A stretch of DNA of 12,026 nt from Lachnospiraceae bacterium (GTDB taxonomy: Bacteria; Bacillota; Clostridia; Lachnospirales; Lachnospiraceae): NCBI GenBank assembly GCA_016282215.1, contig JAEEKC010000030.1, forward strand, positions 1-12,026. Reading direction: 5' to 3'. Shown here one piece after another: positions 1 to 6,570 of this stretch. The position numbers and the translations under genes were made by a program. Under the pieces are notes generated by a model. It was not told where the DNA came from. It searched no databases and was given only the letters and a program-made list of their open reading frames with translations. Numbering within the stretch: the first letter of the stretch is position 1; every line of letters begins with the position of its first letter.

Positions 1-1
1 T

Positions 2-631
2 ATAGTAAACTTTGTCGCTCTGCTCGGATGGAGTCCGGAGGACAATGAGGAGATAATGTCCCTCGACGAGCTTATCAAAAAGTTTGATTACCGTCATATC
101 AACAAGTCTCCGGCTGTGTTTGATATGGTGAAGCTCAAGTGGATGAATGGCGAGTATATCAAAGCTATGGATTTTGATGCATTCTATGAGCAGGCGCTGC
201 CCATCATCAAAGAGACGGTGGGACGCGAGATGGATTTTGTGACCATTGCCAAAATGGTGCAGACCAGAATAGAGATCTTCCCGGATATCCCGGATCTGAT
301 CGATTTTCTGAAGGAAGTGCCGGAATATGATAATGCAATGTACACCCATAAAAAGATGAAGACCACGGCAGAGACATCGCTGACGGTTTTGCATGAAGTT
401 CTCCCGATCCTGAAAGAGCAGGAGGACTACTCCAACGATGCGCTGTACGAGCGTCTCCTTGCTTTTGCCACGGAAAAAGAGTACAAAAACGGCTTTGTGA
501 TGTGGCCGATCCGTACTGCCGTCTCCGGCAAACAGATGACCCCCGGCGGGGCCACGGAGCTGATGGCGCTTCTTGGCAAGGAAGAGAGCATCGCAAGAAT
601 TGAGGCAGCGATCGCGAAACTGCAGGGCTGA
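2..631 (+). CDS. gltX: Glutamyl-tRNA synthetase, C-terminal part (5' end outside window)
   Basis: The open frame enters from the left edge, with the first whole codon at base 2 and the stop at 629-631, giving 209 residues. It opens with IVNFVALLGWSPEDNEEI and continues into the segment around FDYRHINKSPAVFD, both hallmarks of bacterial GluRS just after the KMSK loop. The remainder is the helical anticodon-binding region, and the closing part (FVMWPIRTAVSGKQMTPGGA) is also typical. GluRS charges tRNA-Glu (and tRNA-Gln in bacteria that use the amidotransferase route) with glutamate in the cytoplasm. The family is about 480-500 residues, so roughly 280 residues, including the HIGH and KMSK motifs, lie upstream. 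The ATG at 56 is an internal methionine, not the start. No terminator is visible in the 50 bases before the next gene, so the helicase may be co-transcribed. Identification is firm. Confidence 0.93.
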   Translation: MVNFVALLGWSPEDNEEIMSLDELIKKFDYRHINKSPAVFDMVKLKWMNGEYIKAMDFDAFYEQALPIIKETVGREMDFVTIAKMVQTRIEIFPDIPDLIDFLKEVPEYDNAMYTHKKMKTTAETSLTVLHEVLPILKEQEDYSNDALYERLLAFATEKEYKNGFVMWPIRTAVSGKQMTPGGATELMALLGKEESIARIEAAIAKLQG

Positions 632-681
632 GTAACTAAGTACATAGACAGACGAGAAACAGTGCTGGAGGAATACAATAC

Positions 682-2694
682 ATGAACGATCAACTACATA
701 CAGCCGCGCCGCCGGGCGCTGCGTCGCCCGCCGGCCGCCGCCCTTCAAAGGAGCAGCAGCGGGCGATCACCTTTCCCGGTGGTCAGATGCTGGTCCTGGC
801 GGGACCGGGATCCGGAAAGACCTTTGTCATCACATCAAGGCTGAGGCATCTGATCCTTGAGCAGGGCATACCGCCGGAAAGCATTCTGACCATTACTTTT
901 ACCAGAAGCGCTGCGGCGGAAATGAAACAGCGGGCCTTCATGATCTGCCCGCAAGCGGGAAGAGCCGTATTCGGAACTTTCCATTCTGTTTTCTATCAGA
1001 TCATAAGAACATCAGGTTATTATCAGGGTTTTACTTTTCTATCTCCATACGAACAAAAGAAGATCATTCAGGGCCTGTCAGATGTCAGCTTAGCTGACGC
1101 ATGGCAGGAGTGCTTGTCGGACATATCATATTATAAGAATACAGGGAAAGTAAAAGAAGGCGCAGATCCTTCTTTTACTCAAATATTCCATGCCTATCAG
1201 ACGGCTTGCAAGGCTGAAAGAAAACTGGATTTTGACGATATCCTGATCTGCTGCAAAAAAGTGTTGACGGAGCACCGGGAGATCCTGGAATTCTGGCAAA
1301 AACGCTTTTCCTATGTTCAGATCGATGAATTTCAGGATATCAATCCCGTGCAGTATGAGATCGTGACACTTTTGTGTGCGCATCACAAAAATCTCTTCGT
1401 GGTAGGAGATGATGACCAGGCGATCTATTCCTTCCGCGGGGCGGATCCTTCTTTTATGCGCAGGTTTGAAACAGATTACCCGCAGGCGCAGCGGGTGTAC
1501 CTTTCTGTCAATTATCGCTGCGGAGCGGATATCGTGAAACTGGCGGGGAAATGCATCTGTCATAATCATGAGCGGTTCCCAAAACAGATCGTAGCAGCAG
1601 GGATTGCTGATCCGCAGCTGGTAGATTCAGCTGAGAAAAGAACAAAAAAGTCAGATGATAGAATAGTATCCGAAAAGGCTCTGCAGAATAAACAGGAAGA
1701 ATATCTCATAAACAGCGAAGATGAAACAATTCAGTTACAACAGACAGAGATCAGACGTTTTGCGACTGACCGTGACGAATTATCTTTTCTTGCGCAGATA
1801 GCTGAGAAGCTTCGAAAGGACTATCCGCAGGAAACGGTAGCAATACTCGTGCGCACCAATGCACAGATGGAACGATATGCAACGCGTTTTCTGACGGACG
1901 GTGAGCCGTTTTTTATCCGGGAAAAGAGGCAGCAGGAGTTTGCTGATCCGCTTTCTGCGGCATTTCGAAATTTCCTGAAATATCTGCAGCAGGGACATTT
2001 GAGACGGCATCTGTTTGCAGCGGTTTCGCTGCGCCGCTTTGGATTATCACGGGAATGGTTTGATACACAAAAGGTGGATCCGGCGCGTGTTCTGGAGCGG
2101 TGCGGCGATGAAAACATATCAGTCTGCCGCGGATTTTTCGCAAAACTGGAGCTGGCAGAAAAGATGGATTATTATGGCGTGCTGACATTGTTTTTGCAAG
2201 GCTTTCATGTCCTTGAGGACAAACTGGATGAAGCAGGATTCGGCGGCAAAGATCGAAAGACGGGAAGGATGAAAAGCGCCATACAGTCTGATCGGGAAGA
2301 GATCGCTGAGGCTGCAGACAGGCTGCGGCTGATTGAGGATGCCGGGATAAAGACGATGCGGCAGGCACTTGATTTTTTTGAGGCGTATGAACGTTCCTTT
2401 TTGGAACAGCCCATGACGCATGCGCCGATCCCGAAGGACAGGATCGTGATCCAGACCTATCACGGGGCCAAAGGGCTCGAATATGACCATGTCTTTCTGC
2501 CGCAGATCGATCCCGGTGTAGTGCCGCGCGGCAGAATGCTGACGGAAGGGCAGACAGAAGAGGAGCGGCGGATGTTTTATGTGGCCATGACCAGAGCGAA
2601 GAAAACCCTTGTCATCTCTTATGTGCAAAGAGAGGACAAGGGTAATGAAAGGTCGGTATTCATCGAAGAGCTGCTGCCGGCAGCTGAAAAATGA
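682..2694 (+). CDS. UvrD/PcrA-type superfamily 1 ATP-dependent DNA helicase
   Basis: All SF1A helicase motifs are present in the 670-residue product. They are Q motif KEQQRAIT (23-30), Walker A GPGSGKT (41-47), motif Ia TFTRSAAAEMKQR (72-84), GTFHS (98-102), Walker B DEFQD (215-219), motif III GDDDQAIYSFRG (242-253), NYR (277-279), motif V YHGAKGLEY (593-601) and motif VI VAMTRAKK (634-641). It should be an ATP-driven 3'-5' DNA translocase acting in repair or replication-conflict resolution. It is shorter than PcrA/UvrD (about 720-740 residues) and stops about 30 residues after motif VI, so the usual C-terminal tail is absent. A charged, low-complexity segment at about residues 312-360 sits between domains and is more AT-rich than its surroundings. 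The start is set by a GGAGG at 667-671. It lies 50 bases after gltX on the same strand. It is a paralogue-type helicase rather than certain PcrA, so no symbol is given. Confidence 0.9.
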   Translation: MNDQLHTAAPPGAASPAGRRPSKEQQRAITFPGGQMLVLAGPGSGKTFVITSRLRHLILEQGIPPESILTITFTRSAAAEMKQRAFMICPQAGRAVFGTFHSVFYQIIRTSGYYQGFTFLSPYEQKKIIQGLSDVSLADAWQECLSDISYYKNTGKVKEGADPSFTQIFHAYQTACKAERKLDFDDILICCKKVLTEHREILEFWQKRFSYVQIDEFQDINPVQYEIVTLLCAHHKNLFVVGDDDQAIYSFRGADPSFMRRFETDYPQAQRVYLSVNYRCGADIVKLAGKCICHNHERFPKQIVAAGIADPQLVDSAEKRTKKSDDRIVSEKALQNKQEEYLINSEDETIQLQQTEIRRFATDRDELSFLAQIAEKLRKDYPQETVAILVRTNAQMERYATRFLTDGEPFFIREKRQQEFADPLSAAFRNFLKYLQQGHLRRHLFAAVSLRRFGLSREWFDTQKVDPARVLERCGDENISVCRGFFAKLELAEKMDYYGVLTLFLQGFHVLEDKLDEAGFGGKDRKTGRMKSAIQSDREEIAEAADRLRLIEDAGIKTMRQALDFFEAYERSFLEQPMTHAPIPKDRIVIQTYHGAKGLEYDHVFLPQIDPGVVPRGRMLTEGQTEEERRMFYVAMTRAKKTLVISYVQREDKGNERSVFIEELLPAAEK

Positions 2695-2697
2695 CCG

Positions 2698-2718
2698 ATG
2701 TCATAAAGGACGTTTTTT
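2698..2718 (+). terminator. Weak candidate intrinsic terminator after the helicase gene
   Basis: Immediately after the helicase stop, ATGTC (2698-2702) can pair with GACGT (2709-2713) around a 6-base loop, and a run of six T (2713-2718) follows. The stem has only five pairs including one wobble, so termination would be modest. A competing 7-bp pairing, TCATAAA (2701-2707) with TTTATGA (2716-2722), covers the same bases. The T run overlaps the stop codon of the convergent DUF1292 gene. Confidence 0.4.
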
Positions 2719-3064
2719 ATGATTCCTCAAATTCGATGTCATCGAGGAATTCATCGTAAGCGTCAATGACAGCGTCCAGTTCATCATCATCTTCGATCAT
2801 GGCGATCTCAGGCTCTTCGTTCGGGTCATCCGGGTTCTCGGAGTAGCGATAGAACCATACACCGTCAAATTCATCAAGTTCTTCATCCGATACATCATCG
2901 GGCAGGGTATCAAGCCTTTCGTACTCATCAAGCCGCATCAGTGCGATGTAATCGCGTCCGTTGACCTCAAGGATGGTCAAAACGGCACATTCAACGACTT
3001 CACCGTCATCGGTTTCAATGGTAACGGTCATTTCTTCATCAGGTTCTCTGTACTTTTTTTCCAT
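2717..3064 (-). CDS. DUF1292 (YrzB-like) small acidic protein
   Basis: This 115-residue protein carries the DUF1292 pattern: an N-terminal beta-rich part (MTVTIETDDGEVVECAVLTI, then NGRDYIALM at about 35-43) and a C-terminal acidic helix-forming part (PEIAMIEDDDELDAVIDAYDEF, about 85-106). The function of this Firmicute family is unknown. It is cytoplasmic with no signal peptide or membrane segment, and is very acidic. The start at 3064 is chosen because AGGAG lies 7-8 bases upstream on the minus strand. A longer frame to 3136 would begin at an upstream ATG and overlap the divergent promoter, and its added N-terminus is unlike the family. At 115 residues it is slightly longer than the usual 80-100, the excess being an Asp/Glu-rich stretch at about 52-82. 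It is convergent with the helicase and divergent from the sirtuin-like gene. Confidence 0.82.
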   Translation of the reverse strand: MEKKYREPDEEMTVTIETDDGEVVECAVLTILEVNGRDYIALMRLDEYERLDTLPDDVSDEELDEFDGVWFYRYSENPDDPNEEPEIAMIEDDDELDAVIDAYDEFLDDIEFEES

Positions 3065-3099
3065 AATACTGCTCCTTTTATAGATTATTTTGTTTTTCG

Positions 3100-3128
3100 T
3101 TGGTTTCTGGCGAATTTTATGGTATAAT
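3100..3128 (+). promoter_or_regulatory. Sigma-A promoter for the sirtuin-like/GH13 gene run
   Basis: TTGGTT (3100-3105) and a perfect TATAAT (3123-3128) are separated by 17 bases. Transcription would start at about 3135, leaving a leader of about 140 bases before the ATG at 3275. No comparably good promoter was found on the minus strand for DUF1292, whose 5' region overlaps this site. Confidence 0.75.
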
Positions 3129-3140
3129 ATACACAATTAT

Positions 3141-3268
3141 GGGGTTCTATGTCTTTTCACTATAGCAGGAAAACTTCGATTAGGCAAGAGGCGGCAAAGC
3201 AAGACTCATGGAATGCAAATCTGGCACAAGGGAATGACCGGAGCGGGAACCTTCTGATGAATTAGGAG
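3141..3268 (+). promoter_or_regulatory. Riboswitch-like leader with two mutually exclusive folds, class not recognised
   Basis: Two competing structures can be drawn. Fold A is a long-range closing stem, GGGGTTC (3141-3147) with GAACCTT (3247-3253), seven pairs with two terminal wobbles. It encloses about 100 bases that hold GTCTT (3151-3155)/AAGAC (3201-3205) and a hairpin TCTGG (3220-3224)/CCGGA (3238-3242). Fold B is a local hairpin, CTTCTGA (3251-3257), loop TGAA, TTAGGAG (3262-3268), which buries the AGGAG Shine-Dalgarno (3264-3268) that lies 6 bases before the ATG. Bases 3251-3253 are used by both, so the folds exclude each other. Fold A would free the ribosome site and fold B would mask it. 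This is the layout of a translational ON switch. It could also be a protein- or temperature-responsive leader. Pairing was done by eye, with no energy calculation or family match. Confidence 0.45.
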
Positions 3269-3274
3269 AGAAAA

Positions 3275-4042
3275 ATGAATGATACACAGATGAAGACATC
3301 GGTCATGGATGTCGATGAGCGTATCAGGTACGCGGAAAAACTGATCAAAGAATCTGATAACATTGTTGTCATTGCCGGGATCGGCGTGATGATGGAGTGC
3401 GGTGCCTTAAACTACGACAGAGATACAGAGGCTTACCGCATTGAGGAGGAGTATCATCACTGTCCGGAAGAGATCATGGCGGCGGCTTTTTATAATACAC
3501 GGATCGAGCAGTTTTATGATTTTTATAAAAAAGAGATCCTCAGCACGCAGCTGACACCGACAGAGACTTTTCCGGCACTGGAAAGGCTGCAGAAATCAGG
3601 CAAGTTAAAAGCGGTTCTGACCTATACCATATACGGCCTCGGTCATGATTATGAGATTGAAAATATCTACGAGCTCGATGGAAATATCCATGACAATCAC
3701 TGCAATAAATGCATGAAAAAATTCCCGATGGAATATCTTCGCGACAGTAAGGGGATGCCTGTCTGCGATGACTGCGGCGGTACCATCCGGCCGGGGATCA
3801 GGCTTCATGGTGAGAGGATGCGCAACGATATTCTGACGGATGCGGTAAATGCGGTATCCAAGGCGGATGTGCTTCTTGTTCTCGGTACGAACCTGTTTGA
3901 CAATATGGTGCAATTCGCAGTCAATCACTACAGTAAGGATAAACTGATCCTTGTGACGAAACATGAGCATTTTACGGATAAGGCGGCGGATCTTGTGATC
4001 CACGAACATGTCTGCGATGTGCTGCCCAAAATCGTTCCGTAA
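3275..4042 (+). CDS. Sirtuin-fold (Sir2-like) NAD-binding protein with substituted catalytic residues
   Basis: The 255-residue product follows the Sir2 plan. Residues 30-50 match the NAD loop region (AGIGVMMECGALNYDRD, where active sirtuins have GAGxSxxSGIPxFR). A structural zinc site is intact at Cys143, Cys146, Cys164 and Cys167. RPGIRLHGE (172-180) and VLGTN (202-206) are conserved. Key catalytic positions are changed. The NAD loop lacks GAGxS, the QNID motif reads TYTIYGL (116-122), and the catalytic His of ELHG is Asp135 (ELDGN, 133-137). NAD-dependent deacylation is therefore unlikely. NAD or nucleotide binding, or a structural role, is possible. It is cytoplasmic, with no signal peptide. 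It is the first gene after the 3100-3128 promoter and its ribosome site lies in a maskable hairpin. The GH13-like gene starts 27 bases later. The fold assignment is firm; the function is unknown. Confidence 0.85.
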   Translation: MNDTQMKTSVMDVDERIRYAEKLIKESDNIVVIAGIGVMMECGALNYDRDTEAYRIEEEYHHCPEEIMAAAFYNTRIEQFYDFYKKEILSTQLTPTETFPALERLQKSGKLKAVLTYTIYGLGHDYEIENIYELDGNIHDNHCNKCMKKFPMEYLRDSKGMPVCDDCGGTIRPGIRLHGERMRNDILTDAVNAVSKADVLLVLGTNLFDNMVQFAVNHYSKDKLILVTKHEHFTDKAADLVIHEHVCDVLPKIVP

Positions 4043-4069
4043 AACGGACAGAAAGACAGGGTGCCTTAT

Positions 4070-6541
4070 ATGGCAAAAAAGATAAAGATTTCAAAAGGTG
4101 ATCCATTCCCCATGGGGGTCAAGGTGAAAGCAGGCGGTATCAATGTGTCGGTTGCTTTTTCCCATGTACCGAAGAAGGAAGGCGGCATCTTATTCTATGA
4201 CAGAAGGAAAAAAGAGACCAGGATCCCGTTTCCCGATAATTGCAGGATCGGAAGCATCTATGCCGTTTATCTGAAGATGGACATTTCGGCCTATCATTCC
4301 TATCTCTTTTATTGTGATGACAAGACGTTTATGGATCCCTATGCCATAGGCGTAGACGGACGGAACCAGTGGGGACAGATGCGGCATAAGAGCCAGCTGT
4401 CTGCGCTGCTTCCTTCAGAAACCGCTTTTGACTGGGGAAGCGACAGATTTCCGGAGACACCCTTTGAGGATTCCGTGATCTACGGTCTTCATGTTCGCGG
4501 TTTTACAAAGCATGTGACCAGTGGCGTAGAGAGGCAGAAACGCGGTACATTTGAAGGACTTGAGGAAAAGATCCCTTACTTAAAAGAGCTCGGCGTGACA
4601 GCGATCGAATGCATGCCTGTTTATGAGTTTGATGAGATCATTGTCAATCCTGCTTATGAAGCAACGCGCAAGGCAGGTCTTCTGGCGGCGGGGGCCGGTG
4701 AAGAATTCATCGGCGTCAAAGAACAGGAAGATGAGCCGGAAGCGCGGACGGATGAGGAAACCGTCTGTGTGCCGGATGATCCTTCCGGCCAGCATGTTAT
4801 CAACGAAAATGATCTTGCCATTGAAGTGGGCAGGCTGATTTCGGATAAGGTAGATGGAGATGGAGCTTCGGATCAGGCAGATTCGGATTCCTATGATCAG
4901 GAACGAGGATCTGATGAGACCGGAAGAGCTGGCGAAGATCAGACAGATGGTATATCAGAGGATGACCGTGAGTCATCAGTAAAAGCAAATGAAAATATAC
5001 AACAAACTGCAGCAGATAGTCCGGATGGTACGGATGATAACCGTGAAGACGGCGTGACTGAAAATGTGCAGTCTGCAGCAAATGAGAATGGCAGGGCAGC
5101 TGGAAAGCCTGTCCCGGTTCTTGCGGAAGATACCGGAAAAACAGTAAAGAAGGCAGTGAAAAAGAGTGCCTCTTCGAATGTGAACGGTTACGCGCTGACA
5201 GACGGAAACTGGGAATACAAGATCAACTACTGGGGATTCGCCGACAGGGGCAGTTATTATTTCGCGCCAAAAGCGTCCTACAGCGCTTATCATGACCCGG
5301 TGCGCTCTTTCAAACACCTGGTACGGGCACTGCATCAGGCGGGCATCGAGATCATCCTGCAGTTTTATTTTCCGCTGCGCTACGATCCCTGTTATATCCA
5401 GAGGGTTGTGCATTACTGGGTTATGAATTACCATGTGGACGGTTTCCATCTGGTTGGCATGAAGATCCCGCGGTCGCTTTTGGCACTGGATCCTTTGTTG
5501 TCCCGGACCAAGCTGATCATGGAAGAGCCGGGCGGAGAACGGATCTATGCGGAGAGAGGCATGCATCCCGAGTTCAGAAACCTGGCGTCTTACAGGGATG
5601 ATTTTAGGTGCGATGCGCGCAAGTTCTTAAAAGGCGATGAAGATATGCTGCGTCCCATGGCTGAGCATATGCGAAAGAACGATGAGCTTCAGGCTGTGAT
5701 CCACCATGTGGCGGATTACCGTGGATTTACGCTGATGGACCTGGTTTCCTTCGATCAGAAGCATAACGGTCCCAACGGTGAGAATAACCGGGACGGCAGT
5801 GAATATAATTACAGCTGGAACTGCGGCGTGGAAGGCAGTTCGAGAAAGAAGGGCATCCAGGCAATGCGCCTTTCCCAGCGGAAGAATATCTTAAGCTTTC
5901 TGTTTTTATCCCAGGCGGTGCCTTTCCTGCAGGCCGGGGATGAATTCGGGCATACGGCCAACGGCAATAACAATCCTTACTGCCAGGATAATGAGATCAA
6001 TCATCTGTCCTGGAGACTGGATCAGCCGGGAAAGAAGCTGCTGGAATTTACCAAGGGCCTGATCGCATTCCGCAAGGCACACAAGATCACACATAGACGG
6101 TACCCCCTGCGGATCATGGATACCATTTCCTGCGGTTATCCGGATCTGTCCTATCATGGCGAAAATGCATGGCAGGCGCAGATGGAAAACTATAACCGGC
6201 ATATGGGCATCATGCTCTGCGGACTTTACGAAAACCTGCCGGGCGGCGGCACCGATGATTTTGTCTACATGGCGATCAACATGCACTGGATCGCGCACAG
6301 TTTTGCACTTCCGTCGCTTCCGGGCGGATATGAATGGAAGATGGTCTGCGATACCAGGAGCGAAGATAAAGGCAGCGCCATGAGCGGTTTTGAGCTTTCC
6401 GGCATCCCCATTATGAAAGAGGAGACGGAAGACGGGAAAAACGCACCGATGCGGATCACTTTAAAGCCCAGAAGCGTCGTGCTTCTGGTCGGCAGGCAGA
6501 TGGATACAAAGGATAAAAGAAAACGGAAAAATCCTGTCTGA
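4070..6541 (+). CDS. GlgX/isoamylase-like GH13 protein, apparently catalytically inactive, with a large acidic insertion
   Basis: The product is 823 residues. An N-terminal CBM48/E-set-like domain (about 1-110) is followed by a GH13 barrel with MPVYEFDE (182-189), NYWGF (386-390), NGENNRDG (569-576), WNCGVEG, GNNNPYCQDN (632-641) and a C-terminal beta domain. These place it with glycogen debranching enzymes. The catalytic regions are altered. Region I (normally DVVYNH) is QFYFPL (431-436). Region II (GFRFD) is GFHLV, putting Val462 at the nucleophile Asp. Region IV (HDGFT) is YRGFT, putting Arg551 at the stabilising Asp. A Glu persists in region III (EEP, 485-487). It therefore probably binds rather than cleaves alpha-glucan. 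Residues about 191-383 form an extra acidic, low-complexity linker. The ATG at 4070 is preferred over a GTG at 4061: AGGGTG (4058-4063) suits the ATG in spacing but abuts the GTG. It is second in the operon. Confidence 0.85.
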   Translation: MAKKIKISKGDPFPMGVKVKAGGINVSVAFSHVPKKEGGILFYDRRKKETRIPFPDNCRIGSIYAVYLKMDISAYHSYLFYCDDKTFMDPYAIGVDGRNQWGQMRHKSQLSALLPSETAFDWGSDRFPETPFEDSVIYGLHVRGFTKHVTSGVERQKRGTFEGLEEKIPYLKELGVTAIECMPVYEFDEIIVNPAYEATRKAGLLAAGAGEEFIGVKEQEDEPEARTDEETVCVPDDPSGQHVINENDLAIEVGRLISDKVDGDGASDQADSDSYDQERGSDETGRAGEDQTDGISEDDRESSVKANENIQQTAADSPDGTDDNREDGVTENVQSAANENGRAAGKPVPVLAEDTGKTVKKAVKKSASSNVNGYALTDGNWEYKINYWGFADRGSYYFAPKASYSAYHDPVRSFKHLVRALHQAGIEIILQFYFPLRYDPCYIQRVVHYWVMNYHVDGFHLVGMKIPRSLLALDPLLSRTKLIMEEPGGERIYAERGMHPEFRNLASYRDDFRCDARKFLKGDEDMLRPMAEHMRKNDELQAVIHHVADYRGFTLMDLVSFDQKHNGPNGENNRDGSEYNYSWNCGVEGSSRKKGIQAMRLSQRKNILSFLFLSQAVPFLQAGDEFGHTANGNNNPYCQDNEINHLSWRLDQPGKKLLEFTKGLIAFRKAHKITHRRYPLRIMDTISCGYPDLSYHGENAWQAQMENYNRHMGIMLCGLYENLPGGGTDDFVYMAINMHWIAHSFALPSLPGGYEWKMVCDTRSEDKGSAMSGFELSGIPIMKEETEDGKNAPMRITLKPRSVVLLVGRQMDTKDKRKRKNPV

Positions 6542-6561
6542 GAGACGGCTGATACAGGATT
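6530..6561 (+). repeat. 8-bp perfect inverted repeat between the GH13-like and DUF5662 genes
   Basis: AATCCTGT (6530-6537) and ACAGGATT (6554-6561) are perfect complements around a 16-base loop, which itself contains the GTCT/AGAC complement. The left arm overlaps the last codons of the GH13-like gene, and the right arm ends directly before the GGAGG (6562-6566) ribosome site of the next gene. No T run follows, so it is not an intrinsic terminator. It could affect transcript processing or translation of the downstream gene. Confidence 0.5.
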
Positions 6562-6570
6562 GGAGGGCAT

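Noticed and set aside
56..631. ATG at 56 as the start of a separate 191-residue gene
   Set aside because: The same frame is open back to the window edge and upstream codons encode conserved GluRS sequence, so this is an internal Met of truncated gltX.
2668..2687. GC-rich hairpin near the end of the helicase gene (AGCTGC/GCAGCT)
   Set aside because: It lies in coding sequence and neither strand has a T run after it, so it does not qualify as a terminator for either convergent gene.
3062..3136. Longer N-terminus for the DUF1292 protein starting at 3136
   Set aside because: The extra 24 residues are unlike the family, lie over the divergent promoter, and the internal ATG at 3064 has a proper AGGAG site.
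3139..3165. Eight-residue leader peptide frame in the sirtuin-gene leader
   Set aside because: No ribosome site precedes the ATG and the codons show no regulatory bias.
3181..3250. Resemblance of the sirtuin-gene leader to a c-di-GMP-I (GEMM) or other known riboswitch (GCAAA segments, CGGGAACC)
   Set aside because: The required GEMM order, the GNRA-closed stem and the ACGCAAAGCC block are not present; similarities are short and scattered, so no known class is called.
4034..4050. Hairpin TCCGT-AAA-ACGGA at the end of the sirtuin-like gene
   Set aside because: Five pairs with no following T run; the stop codon lies in it and the next gene appears co-transcribed, so it is not a terminator.
4061..4069. 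GTG at 4061 as start of the GH13-like gene
   Set aside because: The best Shine-Dalgarno-like bases directly abut or include this GTG, whereas ATG at 4070 has correct spacing; the difference is only three residues.
4623..4838. 71-residue plus-strand frame overlapping the GH13-like insertion
   Set aside because: It is an alternative frame within a continuous coding region, with no ribosome site and no recognisable family features.
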